DNA of 52,184 nucleotides, from assembly GCA_009782785.1 (NCBI GenBank), contig WRIJ01000012.1:1-52184 (forward strand), in the 5' to 3' direction. The position numbers were made by a program, and so were the translations under genes. The notes beneath the pieces were generated by a model that worked only from the letters and a program-made list of their open reading frames with translations, did no database searches and had not been told where the DNA came from. The stretch's first letter is position 1. Every line of letters begins with the position of its first letter. This document shows, in pieces, positions 9,468 to 18,849 of the stretch. The DNA comes from Propionibacteriaceae bacterium (GTDB taxonomy: Bacteria; Actinomycetota; Actinomycetes; Propionibacteriales; Propionibacteriaceae).

Positions 9468-10103
9468 ATGGCAGAGATCGTTATTCAAGCTCAGGCTCGT
9501 GAAGAGTTCGGCAAGGGCGCTTCGCGTCGGTTGCGTCAAAATAAATTGATTCCCGCAGTGCTCTATGGCCACGGACTCGATCCTGTTCACCTGTCTCTTC
9601 CAGCACATGCCACCACGATGGCCCTGCGTACTGCTAACGCACTGTTGGATATTGAACTGACCGGTCGTGACAACCAACTGGCTCTGCCAAAGCAGATTCA
9701 ACGCAACCCTGTTCGTGACACTATCACCCACGTCGATCTGATTGCGGTACGCCGCGGTGAAAAGGTTCAGGTGGAGATTCCACTGACTGTCACTGGTGAA
9801 GTACGTGGAGCAGCGGTCGTACTCCAGGATCAGAATACGATCACACTGGAAGTGGAGGCCACCTCCATTCCTGCCTTCATTGAGGTGAGTGTCGAAGGTG
9901 CCGAAGTGGGCTTGGTTATCCTTGCCCAAGACCTGGTACTTCCCGAGGGTGCTGGCTTCACTGGAGATCCCGAGTTGCTCATTTTGTCTGTCCAGGCCCC
10001 ACAGGCCCAGGATCTTGGCGAAACTCCTGAAGAGGGCGTCGAAGGCGAAGAGGGCGTCGAAGGTGAAGAAGCTGCACCAGCCGAGGAAGAAGCCGAGGAA
10101 TAA
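9468..10103 (+). CDS. rplY: 50S ribosomal protein L25 (Ctc/TL5 type)
   Basis: 211 residues. The N-terminal 5S-rRNA-binding L25 domain begins IVIQAQAREEFGKGASRRLRQ and contains IPAVLYGHG. The C-terminal TL5-type domain follows, and the protein ends in a very acidic tail made of repeats of EEGVEGE. ATG at 9468 is preceded by GAGGAGAGAC. The leader has a small hairpin (GGGA/TCCC near 9403-9416). rplY-pth-mfd are close-packed on the same strand, an order common in actinobacteria. Confidence 0.9.
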   Translation: MAEIVIQAQAREEFGKGASRRLRQNKLIPAVLYGHGLDPVHLSLPAHATTMALRTANALLDIELTGRDNQLALPKQIQRNPVRDTITHVDLIAVRRGEKVQVEIPLTVTGEVRGAAVVLQDQNTITLEVEATSIPAFIEVSVEGAEVGLVILAQDLVLPEGAGFTGDPELLILSVQAPQAQDLGETPEEGVEGEEGVEGEEAAPAEEEAEE

Positions 10104-10106
10104 ACC

Positions 10107-10706
10107 TTGGCGACCTGGCTCGTGGTTGGACTGGGGAACCCTGGTTCAACCTATGCACACAACCGTCATAACATTGGTGCGATGGTTGTCCAGGAGTTGG
10201 TCAAGCGGGGCTCTTCACCGTTGAAACCTCGTCGAATGCTCAAAGCAGAAACCGCAGAGGTACGCCTGGGCCCTGGAGGATTCGGTGTACCAAGCAACGA
10301 TTCCCAAGCGGTTGTCCTTGCCACCACGCGTATGTACATGAATCTTTCTGGAATACCCACGCGCAACCTACTCGCTAGTCAAAAAATCAAACCCGATCAC
10401 CTCATTGTCATCCATGATGAACTTGATCTTGATCTAGGTCAGCTCAGGGTTAAGTTTGGTGGCGGTGATAATGGTCACAATGGTCTGAAGTCTATTCGTG
10501 CCCAAGGTGGAACTGGGGAGTATTTTCGGGTACGAATAGGTGTCGGCCGACCCTCAGGGTGTATTGATGTTTCCAAGTGGGTTCTTACTGATTTCCGCAA
10601 AGATGAACGCGAACAGGTCAGTGACATGGTGACTCGTGGCGCAGATGCTGTGGAGTCGCTCATCAACGAGGGACTGGATGTCACGCAGGGAAAATTCAAC
10701 TCCTGA
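10107..10706 (+). CDS. pth: Peptidyl-tRNA hydrolase
   Basis: 199 residues. It cleaves the ester bond of peptidyl-tRNAs released by stalled ribosomes. Signature segments are VVGLGNPGSTYAHNRHNIG with the catalytic histidine in NRHN (~20), TYMN-type MYMNLSG near 75, IHDELDL (catalytic aspartate ~97) and GGGDNGHNGLKS near 115. It starts with TTG at 10107, only three bases after the rplY stop, so translation is probably coupled. Confidence 0.93.
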   Translation: MATWLVVGLGNPGSTYAHNRHNIGAMVVQELVKRGSSPLKPRRMLKAETAEVRLGPGGFGVPSNDSQAVVLATTRMYMNLSGIPTRNLLASQKIKPDHLIVIHDELDLDLGQLRVKFGGGDNGHNGLKSIRAQGGTGEYFRVRIGVGRPSGCIDVSKWVLTDFRKDEREQVSDMVTRGADAVESLINEGLDVTQGKFNS

Positions 10707-10759
10707 GCCGTATTCGTCAGCTCCCTCGACCAGGTGAGAGGTCACCGACCCAGTAATCT

Positions 10760-13700
10760 ATGAGTGTGCATGGATTAACTTCACTCATTGCCCAAGAACC
10801 GTCGATCCAGTGTGCTGTTGACGCCATGACGACCCAAGCCACAGGTGAAGTCATCTCTGTGGCTCATATTCGCCCTTTTCTCGTGGAGATGTGCTCCTGG
10901 CAACGCCCCGTACTGATCACTACCTCCACTTATCGCGAAGCTGAAACTATCACCACAGTGATGCAATCCCTGCTCACACCTGAAGCTGTGGCCTATTATC
11001 CTGCCTGGGAGACTCTTCCTCATGAACGTTTAAGTCCACGCTGTGAAACTGTGGGGCGCCGATTGGAGGTCCTGTCTCGCCTCGGTGGGGATGACTCCCT
11101 TCCACCGCCGCAGGTTATTGTTGCTCCAGTACGCAGTCTGCTTCAACCGCAAGTGGCTGGTCTCACTAACCTTCCACTCCTGAAGCTTCGTACCGGTGAG
11201 GACCACAGCATCAACAACCTGGCACGGGTGTTGGTTGAAGCCGGGTATCAGCGTACCGACCTCGTTATGCGCCGAGGAGAATTCGCAATACGTGGTGGAA
11301 TCGTTGATCTCTTCACCCCAGTCGCTGAGCAGCCGGTGAGGATTGATTTCTTTGGAGACACCATTGAGGATATTCGTGAATTCACTGTGGGGAACCAGCG
11401 ATCTACCTCCTCACCTCAGAGTGAAGTCACCTGTGTTCCCTGCCGGGAGATTGCTCTCACACAGCATGTACGTGAGCGCGCGAAGGAACTTGGAGGACAT
11501 CACCTCGGATTATCGGACATGCTGGAGCGCATATCCCAAGGTCAGGTGGTTGATGGAATGGAGGCTCTGGCTCCCGTACTCACTGATGGAATGGAGCTGT
11601 TCACGGACGTACTGGATCCCTCCACTGTGGTCCTGGTGTGGGACCCGGAACTGGTGAGATCTCGAGCCACAGATCTGGTCGAGACAAGTCAGGAGTTTCT
11701 TCGCGCATCCTGGACGGCTGCGGCCAGTGGGGGAAAGGCCCCCATCGATGTGAGTGAGGCGGCCTATCAAAGTTTTGCCACCGTACGTTCGTCAGCTCTC
11801 GAACGGGGGCTTTCATGGTGGGATTTGGCTCTTTATGGAGCACAACCCGAATCAGGGTCGTACACCATTATGGTTGAGCCTCACGGCTTGTCTGGAGGGG
11901 ATGCAACCCAAGGGATAGCTGAGGTGAATCAACGTATTGAACATGGGGAGACAGTCGTTGTCGTGGCTGATTCTCAAGGACTTGGTCAAAGATTTGTTGA
12001 TCTTTTCTCAGAGGCAGGCACACCTGCTGGGCTTCTGGCTGGTTCACTTGTCCCTCCACCGGGTCAGGTTTCGATAGTGACCGGTAACCTACGTGAAGGA
12101 TTCACCCTGCCAATGGTCAATCTCGCCATCTTGACAGCCAGCGATCTCACTGGTGCGGATCACAATCCGGCACCACGAAAACTTCCCACTCGGCGCAAGA
12201 AGGAGATTGATCCTCTGAGTCTGACCACTGGTGACATGGTCGTCCACGATGCCCATGGAGTGGGGCGCTATCTTGAGATGACTACCCGTACCGTCTTAGG
12301 AATAGACAGGGAGTACCTCGTTATCGAATACGCCCCATCAAAGAAGGGGCACCCAGCTGACCGACTCTATGTCCCTATGGACCAACTCAACCTTGTGACA
12401 CCGTACGTCGGGGGTGAGGCCCCTCGACTCGATCGCTTGGGGGGAGCAGACTGGGAGAACAGGAAGTCTCGGGCGCGCAAGGCGGTCCGCGAGATTGCTG
12501 CTGAGCTTGTGAAGCTCTATGCAGCTCGCCAAGCGATCCAAGGGTTTGCGTTCTCACCTGATACGCAGTGGCAGAAAGAAATGGAGGACTCATTCAGCTA
12601 TATCGAAACCGCTGATCAACTCGCGTGCATTGATGACGTGAAGGCTGATATGGAGTCGATCACACCCATGGATCGTTTGGTGTGTGGGGATGTGGGATAT
12701 GGGAAGACAGAAATTGCTGTCCGGGCTGCTTTTAAAGCTGTCATGGATGGCAAACAGGTGGCTATCTTAGTTCCGACAACATTACTTGTACGCCAACACG
12801 CGGCCACCTTCACTGCCAGATTCGCAGGATTCCCTATCACCGTGGCTTCCTTGTCGCGGTTTGAGACAGATGCCGCCCAAAAGAAAACTTTGGAGGCAAT
12901 GAGCCAAGGCACAGTTGATGTCGTCATTGGAACCCATCGACTGTTGAGTGCAGATGTTCACTTCCGTGACCTTGGGCTCGTCGTCATCGATGAAGAACAG
13001 CGTTTTGGGGTTGATCATAAGGAGGCGCTGAAGAAACTGAGACTAGACATGGACGTTTTGGCGATGTCAGCGACCCCTATTCCGCGCACACTTGAGATGG
13101 GTATCACAGGCATCAGGGAACTGTCGGTCATCCAAACCCCTCCCGAGGAGCGCCATCCTGTCCTCACCTTCGCTGGCGTCTACGATGAGGGTCAAGTCAC
13201 TGCTGCCATCAAGAGGGAGCTTGCTCGTGAAGGTCAGGTGTTTTTCGTCCATAATCGAGTTTCTTCCATCAACCAGGTCGCAGCGCGGCTTGCCGAACTG
13301 GTGCCAGAAGCACGTATCGGTGTTGCCCACGGCAAGATGAGCGAACGAGGCCTCGAACAGGTCATGGAAGACTACATCGCCCAGCGAAGCGACATTCTTG
13401 TCTGTACGACAATTGTTGAATCTGGTCTAGACATATCAAATGCCAATACTTTGATAGTCGATAGGGCAGACATGATGGGGTTGAGCCAACTCCATCAGAT
13501 TCGCGGACGGGTTGGGCGAGGTGCTGATCGCGGTTATGCCTACTTTTTCTATCCTCACGATCACCAGCTCTCCCAGATTGCCCACGATCGTCTAGCGACC
13601 ATGGCTGCGCACACTGACTTGGGGTCCGGTATGAAAATTGCCATGAGAGATCTCGAAATCAGGGGAGCAGGAAACCTTCTTGGGGCTGAGCAGTCAGGGC

Positions 13701-14248
13701 ACATAGCTGAGGTAGGTTTCGACCTTTACCTGAGACTTGTCGGTGAGGCCGTGTCGGCATTGCGATCAAGGTCAACTCTCGACCAGGTCCCCGAGATGAG
13801 GATAGAGATTCCAGTCGATGCTCACCTACCAGTGACCTATATTGATTCCGAGCGTCTTCGCTTGGAAATGTACCGCCGGATTGCTGCAGCATTGACCGAC
13901 GATGATCTCCAAGAGATTGTTGAGGAACTTGTGGATCGCTATGGTGATGTTCCCAGCGAAGTTCACGCACTTATTGATGTAGCGAAGTTCCGCATTTCCG
14001 CTTGTCAATCAGGGATTACTGAGGTGGTTGCTCAAGGGAAATTCATCAGGTTTACACCCGCTCACCCTCTTGCGGATTCGCGGATAGCTCGGTTGAACCG
14101 GATGTATCCCAACAGCATTATCAAACCCGAGGGGTTTATTCTCATCCCTGCTCCCACGTCGATTCTGCACCCTCGTACGCCCATGAAGAATGAAGAATTA
14201 TTGGAATGGGCACAGGGTGTTGTCGACGCAATTTTCGCGGCTTCCTGA
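10760..14248 (+). CDS. mfd: Transcription-repair coupling factor Mfd
   Basis: 1162 residues, normal length. The order is: UvrB-like N-terminal region (YYPAWETLPHERLSPR near 90), RNA-polymerase interaction domain (about 495-570, VVHDAHGVGRYLEM), then a RecG-like translocase with Walker A GDVGYGKTE (~643) and DEEQRFG (~743), and a C-terminal TRCF domain. It removes RNA polymerase stalled at lesions and recruits UvrA. The ATG at 10760 has no clear Shine-Dalgarno, so its message may be poorly initiated alone or leaderless. It follows pth by about 50 bases. Confidence 0.95.
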   Translation: MSVHGLTSLIAQEPSIQCAVDAMTTQATGEVISVAHIRPFLVEMCSWQRPVLITTSTYREAETITTVMQSLLTPEAVAYYPAWETLPHERLSPRCETVGRRLEVLSRLGGDDSLPPPQVIVAPVRSLLQPQVAGLTNLPLLKLRTGEDHSINNLARVLVEAGYQRTDLVMRRGEFAIRGGIVDLFTPVAEQPVRIDFFGDTIEDIREFTVGNQRSTSSPQSEVTCVPCREIALTQHVRERAKELGGHHLGLSDMLERISQGQVVDGMEALAPVLTDGMELFTDVLDPSTVVLVWDPELVRSRATDLVETSQEFLRASWTAAASGGKAPIDVSEAAYQSFATVRSSALERGLSWWDLALYGAQPESGSYTIMVEPHGLSGGDATQGIAEVNQRIEHGETVVVVADSQGLGQRFVDLFSEAGTPAGLLAGSLVPPPGQVSIVTGNLREGFTLPMVNLAILTASDLTGADHNPAPRKLPTRRKKEIDPLSLTTGDMVVHDAHGVGRYLEMTTRTVLGIDREYLVIEYAPSKKGHPADRLYVPMDQLNLVTPYVGGEAPRLDRLGGADWENRKSRARKAVREIAAELVKLYAARQAIQGFAFSPDTQWQKEMEDSFSYIETADQLACIDDVKADMESITPMDRLVCGDVGYGKTEIAVRAAFKAVMDGKQVAILVPTTLLVRQHAATFTARFAGFPITVASLSRFETDAAQKKTLEAMSQGTVDVVIGTHRLLSADVHFRDLGLVVIDEEQRFGVDHKEALKKLRLDMDVLAMSATPIPRTLEMGITGIRELSVIQTPPEERHPVLTFAGVYDEGQVTAAIKRELAREGQVFFVHNRVSSINQVAARLAELVPEARIGVAHGKMSERGLEQVMEDYIAQRSDILVCTTIVESGLDISNANTLIVDRADMMGLSQLHQIRGRVGRGADRGYAYFFYPHDHQLSQIAHDRLATMAAHTDLGSGMKIAMRDLEIRGAGNLLGAEQSGHIAEVGFDLYLRLVGEAVSALRSRSTLDQVPEMRIEIPVDAHLPVTYIDSERLRLEMYRRIAAALTDDDLQEIVEELVDRYGDVPSEVHALIDVAKFRISACQSGITEVVAQGKFIRFTPAHPLADSRIARLNRMYPNSIIKPEGFILIPAPTSILHPRTPMKNEELLEWAQGVVDAIFAAS

Positions 14249-14374
14249 GGTCAGAATTTCAACAAGAAACACTACCTAGAAAACTGTTACCGGCCAATTC
14301 GATGGATTTCTGGAGTGCATGTGTAGTATAGGCAGAGCCAAAGAGCCACGACGATAGGAAAGGAGGGGTTCTCC

Positions 14375-15832
14375 ATGAGTGTGACTAATCCACCCACTGA
14401 GCCCGGTCATTACCCCGGTGCGCCTGCCCCTGCATATCCAGTGTCGGCACAGCCTTACCCGCCCCACGATCATGTTCCCCCTGTCCAGGCATATGTTGTT
14501 CCACCACAACCAGTCAACCAGCCGATGGAACCAGCGAATCTGCCTGTTCAGCCGCGCCAAGGAGTCGTGGAGGGCCAAGATCCCTACGAAATGCTCACCC
14601 ACGCTCAGATTCTTGCTGACCGCCTCAATGAAGAATCGAAAGCAGAATTGCTGAAAGCCCAGAATCGCTGGGAGCGACTCGTTGATGAAAACCGTTCCGC
14701 AGCAGCTCTCCTCGAACAGCGTCGCCGGGAATCCGAAACTGTCGTCCTTGCTGCTGTTGATCTTGCTCAGAGTGCTGGAGAATCCATTGTCAGGGATTCG
14801 GCTGACAGAGCCCGCCATCTGGCCAAGGAAGCGGAGGCTTTCGTACAAGATGTTTTGGAGAGAGCCCGCCAGGAAGTGCTCGATGCTCAATATCGGGCCC
14901 AGGAAAGGGAAAAAGCTGTCTTCTCGGTCGTCTCAGATTTTGAGTCCGAAGCCTATGACCGCGTGAATGAGTACCGCCATGCTGTGGAATCTGAGATAGC
15001 TTCGATGAAGAAGTCTCTTGATGATGAATCTCGTCAGAGGCGATCCTTGCTGGATCGTGAAGTGGCCAGCGTATGGACTGGTGTTGAGGACGAACTCCAA
15101 CGCCTATGGGATGCCATGCAAATCGAGATGGAGAATACAGTCACCTCTATTGATCTGGCTCGTCGAGATGCAGAAGATGAGGTTGTCAGCCTTCGCCACC
15201 AAGCCCAGGAAGAGTTTGAGGCCATCATTGCTGAAGGCAAAGCTAAGGCACAACAAAGACTTCAGCGTGTTGCTGAGCAGGTAGCGAGCACCCAAGACTC
15301 AATGAAAGCCTTGGTGGAGGGTGCCCAAGCGGAGGCAAATGCTATTCGAAGAGAAGTTGACCTGGAAGTGTCCAGTAAGCGGACAGAACTTAATGAAACT
15401 TTTCAGTCCATCATGGACAAAGCTCAACACGATTCTTTGGAGCTCCGACGCCGAGCCAAAGCCGAAGGTGATGCCGCATTAGCTAGGGCCCGTGAAGACG
15501 CACGAACACTCAAATCTCAGGCGGAAGAACGCATCTCAACCGAAGAAGCTGTTGCTGCGGAAGCGCGAGCGAAAGCAATGGCTGAAATGGAAGAATTGCA
15601 AAGAACTGTCGCTGAACGTGCTGGCAGATCGCGTGAAGAAGCCATTGAAGTTGTCTCTCAAGCACGCCAGGATGCAGATGCTATCCGCAGTGAAGTGAGA
15701 GAATATATGGAGCGTGCACGAATGGAAGCTTCCACCCTTGCCCGTCGCCGCGATAATATAGCCTCACAGCTTGGTCAGTTGTCAGGAGTTATCGAAGCTC
15801 TTGCCGTACCGGAGAATCCGGACGGGAACTAG
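14375..15832 (+). CDS. Large coiled-coil protein, Scy/FilP/DivIVA type
   Basis: 485 residues. The first ~70 are rich in proline, glutamine and tyrosine (PAPAYPVSAQPYPPHD). From ~75 to ~470 the sequence is almost continuous heptad-like coiled coil, rich in Glu, Arg, Ala and Gln, with no membrane segment. A close-packed partner gene follows (23 bases), and the last ~40 residues (RRDNIASQLGQLSGVIEAL) end like those of the partner. It resembles cytoskeletal polar-growth proteins of actinomycetes. The start has a strong AAAGGAGGGG. Function is inferred from architecture only. Confidence 0.65.
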   Translation: MSVTNPPTEPGHYPGAPAPAYPVSAQPYPPHDHVPPVQAYVVPPQPVNQPMEPANLPVQPRQGVVEGQDPYEMLTHAQILADRLNEESKAELLKAQNRWERLVDENRSAAALLEQRRRESETVVLAAVDLAQSAGESIVRDSADRARHLAKEAEAFVQDVLERARQEVLDAQYRAQEREKAVFSVVSDFESEAYDRVNEYRHAVESEIASMKKSLDDESRQRRSLLDREVASVWTGVEDELQRLWDAMQIEMENTVTSIDLARRDAEDEVVSLRHQAQEEFEAIIAEGKAKAQQRLQRVAEQVASTQDSMKALVEGAQAEANAIRREVDLEVSSKRTELNETFQSIMDKAQHDSLELRRRAKAEGDAALARAREDARTLKSQAEERISTEEAVAAEARAKAMAEMEELQRTVAERAGRSREEAIEVVSQARQDADAIRSEVREYMERARMEASTLARRRDNIASQLGQLSGVIEALAVPENPDGN

Positions 15833-15855
15833 TAACTACAAGAAAGACAGGACAG

Positions 15856-16821
15856 ATGCCCAGTTTTCAGATGGTCCGTCGGGGGTACGACCCCGAGGAA
15901 GTCGATGCCAAGGTAGAAGCATTGACCCATGAACTTGATGCTATCCGCAGCGGATCAGGTGGCGTAGGTGCAGATAGTATCGAACTCAATGCCACCATCG
16001 ATCAACTCCAAAGGGAGCTTGATGAGATGTCGTTGTATACCGCAGACTTGGAAGAGCAAGCTTCTCGCTCACCCAAGGCTCCTTCCTTCGAGGATCTCGG
16101 TGCACGTATCTCACAGATGCTTTCCTTAGCACAAGCCGAAAGTGATGACGTACGCTCATCGGCGAAGCGTGAAGCTGACCAGTTGACTGCAGAAACTCAG
16201 TCCGCTGCTGAACAGTCTCGTGCGGAGACCGAAGCTTATGCCGCTGAGGTGCGTAGCCAGTCCGATACTGAGGCTGCTCGTATCATCAGCCAGGCTCAGC
16301 GTGAAGCAGAAGAGATCCTTGATCAAGCTGATCGCGAAGCTCTGGCCCGCAAGGAAGAAGCGGAAGCGATTTACGAGAATCAGCGCGCTCGCGCTGCTGT
16401 CGCTGCTACTGACTTCGAGAAGACTCTGGCGGAGCGTCGCGACGATGCTGCCAAGGATTTCGCAGCGCAGATGAAGCAACAAGACGAAGCCTATCAACGA
16501 GCTGAGGAGCAGCTTTTTGCGACTCAAGAAGAAGCTGAGCGCTACAAGGCTGAGGCTCAAGAGACTGCTGATGCCACGATTAGAGACGCCAATGCTGAAG
16601 CCAGTGGCATTCTGAGGCAAGCCAAAGAAGCTGCTGAGAGGATTCGCCGCGAATCCGAGCGTGAGGTTCAGGCTGCTAGTGCACGCCGCGATGCCATCAC
16701 ACTCCAGCTCAGTAATGTGCGCCAAATGCTAGCCACCATGGGTGTCAATCCCGGCTACGATGCAGATGACCTCCTCGATCTCGAAGAGGAACTGCTCGAC
16801 GGTGACGACGACTGGCAGTGA
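15856..16821 (+). CDS. DivIVA-domain coiled-coil protein
   Basis: 321 residues. It opens with FQMVRRGYDPEEVDAKVEAL, the N-terminal DivIVA-type motif (F..xrGYdpxeVDxxl) that binds curved or septal membrane. A long Ala/Glu/Arg coiled coil runs from ~35 to ~295. The C-terminus is acidic (DDLLDLEEELLDGDDDW). It is probably co-transcribed with the coiled-coil gene upstream. Likely roles are polar growth, septum placement or scaffold formation. Whether it is Wag31 itself is doubtful, since Wag31 normally sits next to ftsZ/sepF. Confidence 0.7.
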   Translation: MPSFQMVRRGYDPEEVDAKVEALTHELDAIRSGSGGVGADSIELNATIDQLQRELDEMSLYTADLEEQASRSPKAPSFEDLGARISQMLSLAQAESDDVRSSAKREADQLTAETQSAAEQSRAETEAYAAEVRSQSDTEAARIISQAQREAEEILDQADREALARKEEAEAIYENQRARAAVAATDFEKTLAERRDDAAKDFAAQMKQQDEAYQRAEEQLFATQEEAERYKAEAQETADATIRDANAEASGILRQAKEAAERIRRESEREVQAASARRDAITLQLSNVRQMLATMGVNPGYDADDLLDLEEELLDGDDDWQ

Positions 16822-16894
16822 TGGAACTAACTTGAGACAGTACGGTACGCTACCCGGTCTGTCTTGAGTTCACTGTCTTCGTTCTACTAGGAAT

Positions 16895-16922
16895 GGACTG
16901 GCCTGTTTCGACAGGCCAGTCC
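16895..16922 (+). terminator. Rho-independent type hairpin after the coiled-coil genes
   Basis: Perfect 11-bp stem (GGACTGGCCTG and its complement) with loop TTTCGA, about 75 bases after the DivIVA-like stop and 12 bases before the guanylyltransferase start. The T tract is short (GGCTTGTCTT), but the stem is the strongest nearby. Confidence 0.7.
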
Positions 16923-16934
16923 TAGGCTTGTCTT

Positions 16935-18023
16935 ATGGATTATGTTGCCATCATGGCCGGCGGATCGGGTACGCGCCTGTGGCCGCTGTCTCGCCGTACA
17001 AGGCCGAAACAATTTCTTCCCCTCTTCAACGGCACATCTCCACTCCAATTAGCGTACGCTCGCGCGCGAACTCTCGTACCTTCGGAGCGAATACTTGTTT
17101 GTGCCGGGGCCGATCACTACGACATCATCACCCAGCAGCTACCAGATCTTCTGCCAGACAATCTTCTCCTGGAACCTGTCGGGCGTGACTCCTTAGCGGC
17201 CATCTCTTGGTTGACGGGTGCGATCCACCGTCGCGATCGGGAAGCCGTGGTTGCCGTGTTGAGTGCCGACCACATGATGACCCCCGAAGAATCCTTCACA
17301 CAGTCTTTAGGTTCCGCTATGCTCATGGCGTCCCAGGACCGTCAAGCCCTGGTGACCTGTGGAGTTGTCCCCACTCATCCCCATACCGGGTATGGCTATC
17401 TGCGCCTTGGAGCCCTGCACGACAGTAGCCTGGGTTACCTGGTGGATGAATACCTAGAAAAACCGTCACTGGAGCAAGCCCAGCTATGCCTGGCTCAGGG
17501 GGGCTGGTGGTGGAATAGCGGGATCTTTGTCTTCGCCGCTGAGACTTTCCTCACCCAACTCACCGCCCTGCAGCCACAGATGGCCGACGCCGTGACAAGC
17601 ATCCTGGACGATCCCAGCGCCATTGCCGAGGTCTATCCCCACGTACCCCAGATTTCGGTGGATTACGCGATCATGGAGCCCCTTTCTCAAGGCCTCGGTA
17701 CGGCTCACATCGTGGTTCACTCCTTGGGCGCCCAGTGGTCTGACGTGGGCAGTTATGATGCAGTCGCTCACGCGCTCGTTGACGCCGGGACGGCACATGT
17801 TGATTCTCAGCACAATATCCTCAAAGGTGAGGTGGTGGCCCTGGATTCCCGCGACAATATCGTTCTCAATCGTGGTCCAGATGGGCAACTCATCGCTGTC
17901 CTTGGGATAGAGGATATGATCGTTATCAACGATGAAGATGTCACGCTTGTGTGTTCTCGCCAGCACGCAGCGAGGATTAAAGAACTGAGAAAACTCGTGG
18001 AGGAGAGTGGTGGCGATGTCTGA
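16935..18023 (+). CDS. manC: Mannose-1-phosphate guanylyltransferase
   Basis: 362 residues. It makes GDP-mannose from mannose-1-phosphate and GTP, the mannosyl donor for phosphatidylinositol mannosides, glycans and protein mannosylation. The nucleotide-binding signature AGGSGTRLWPLSRRTRPKQF is at 8-27. Further family motifs are ADHMM (~113), GYGYLRLG (~153), EKPS (~176), WNSGIFVF (~192) and SVDYAIMEP (~239). It starts at an ATG 12 bases after a terminator, with no ribosome site visible, so it may be leaderless. No phosphomannomutase or mannose-6-phosphate isomerase gene of normal type is seen in this window. Confidence 0.9.
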   Translation: MDYVAIMAGGSGTRLWPLSRRTRPKQFLPLFNGTSPLQLAYARARTLVPSERILVCAGADHYDIITQQLPDLLPDNLLLEPVGRDSLAAISWLTGAIHRRDREAVVAVLSADHMMTPEESFTQSLGSAMLMASQDRQALVTCGVVPTHPHTGYGYLRLGALHDSSLGYLVDEYLEKPSLEQAQLCLAQGGWWWNSGIFVFAAETFLTQLTALQPQMADAVTSILDDPSAIAEVYPHVPQISVDYAIMEPLSQGLGTAHIVVHSLGAQWSDVGSYDAVAHALVDAGTAHVDSQHNILKGEVVALDSRDNIVLNRGPDGQLIAVLGIEDMIVINDEDVTLVCSRQHAARIKELRKLVEESGGDV

Positions 18024-18408
18024 ACAGAAGTTGGGTTTCTTGACTCCAGGTCTCAATGTTTCCCTGGGCTGGGTTTTAACGTTTATCGCCGGTGGTGTTC
18101 TTGCTCTGGGTCTGATCGTCGCCCAGATTTTGAGTGACCAGCCAACGAACTTCACGATTTTCACCATTCTCCACCTGGGTGCTGCGCTCTGCTTCACTGC
18201 GGCAGTGGTACTCGCCTTGCTTCGTGTGCGGTACCGACGTGCTCAGGTCAGTCCACAGGCGCTCATGGAGGATTCTTCTGCGCCCGCTACCCACGGTCTC
18301 AAGCCGGAAGTCTCAGGACAAGGGCAGTCACCTGTTGCCCCGGTGGATCTCGCTCAGGGGTACGGATGGGCGAAAGCATCAGACCTGAGCCGCGTGGATG
18401 AAAACTGA
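18016..18408 (+). CDS. Small membrane protein of unknown function
   Basis: 130 residues. Two hydrophobic helices (about residues 15-37 and 47-67) are followed by a short basic stretch RVRYRRAQ and a polar tail. I do not recognise the family. I choose the ATG at 18016 because GGAGGAGAG lies just upstream; it overlaps the stop of the guanylyltransferase gene by 8 bases, so the two are translationally coupled. The partner suggests a cell-envelope role, but nothing in the sequence proves it. Confidence 0.6.
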   Translation: MSEQKLGFLTPGLNVSLGWVLTFIAGGVLALGLIVAQILSDQPTNFTIFTILHLGAALCFTAAVVLALLRVRYRRAQVSPQALMEDSSAPATHGLKPEVSGQGQSPVAPVDLAQGYGWAKASDLSRVDEN

Positions 18409-18492
18409 CCTGGATGCGCCCGGTCAACCAGGTGTCAACACGCATAAGAAACCATGGTGTCCTTCTCAGCGGTACAAATGTGCTTCCTCAAG

Positions 18493-18522
18493 TTGACGAA
18501 ATCCAAGTTACACTGATGTAAT
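18493..18522 (+). promoter_or_regulatory. Promoter with overlapping palindrome upstream of whiB
   Basis: -35 TTGACG (18493-18498), an 18-base spacer and -10 TGTAAT (18517-18522). A perfect palindrome, TTACA-CTGA-TGTAA (18508-18521), covers the spacer end and the -10, where a bound regulator would block polymerase. The half-sites TTAC and GTAA recall BldD sites (TNAC...GTNA), but the spacing is one base longer than that consensus; a CRP/FNR-type regulator is an alternative. Confidence 0.5.
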
Positions 18523-18557
18523 TTGAGTTAATCCACTCATCGTGGCGGGAAGGTTTT

Positions 18558-18818
18558 GTGATGTCGAGTGTGCTGACGTTGATTGCTGGCGTAGCCGAAG
18601 ACGTCAGCGCCTGGCAGACACAGGCCCTGTGTGCTCAAACTGATCCGGAGGCTTTCTTTCCGGAAAAGGGCGGGTCGACGAGAGAGGCTAAAGGTGTTTG
18701 TCAGGTGTGCGATGCCAAGCAGGAATGCCTTGATTACGCCCTCACCCATGATGAGCGATATGGTATCTGGGGTGGCCTCAGTGAACGTGAACGGCGTAAA
18801 CTTAAACGTCGTGCGTGA
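18558..18818 (+). CDS. whiB: WhiB-family iron-sulfur transcriptional regulator (WhiB2/WhmD-like)
   Basis: 86 residues. It has the four cysteines that hold a 4Fe-4S cluster: C25, C48, C51 and C57 (C-x2-C-x5-C for the last three). The GIWGGLSERERRKLKRR turn and basic tail (69-86) bind DNA and sigma factor. WhiB2/WhmD proteins are needed for septation in mycobacteria and streptomycetes. The start is GTG at 18558 or ATG at 18561. The position between mannose genes and DUF5719/DUF3499 genes parallels mycobacterial whiB2. Confidence 0.93.
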   Translation: MMSSVLTLIAGVAEDVSAWQTQALCAQTDPEAFFPEKGGSTREAKGVCQVCDAKQECLDYALTHDERYGIWGGLSERERRKLKRRA

Positions 18819-18849
18819 GAACGCAACTCAAGATTCTCGATAGGGCCCT

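Noticed and set aside
9096-9929. 277-codon reverse-strand frame across thrE and rplY
   Set aside because: Crosses two well-supported forward genes and their intergenic region and shows no family motif.
18076-18294. Reverse-strand small gene inside the membrane-protein gene
   Set aside because: No ribosome site, low-complexity composition, and fully overlapped by a better-supported forward gene.
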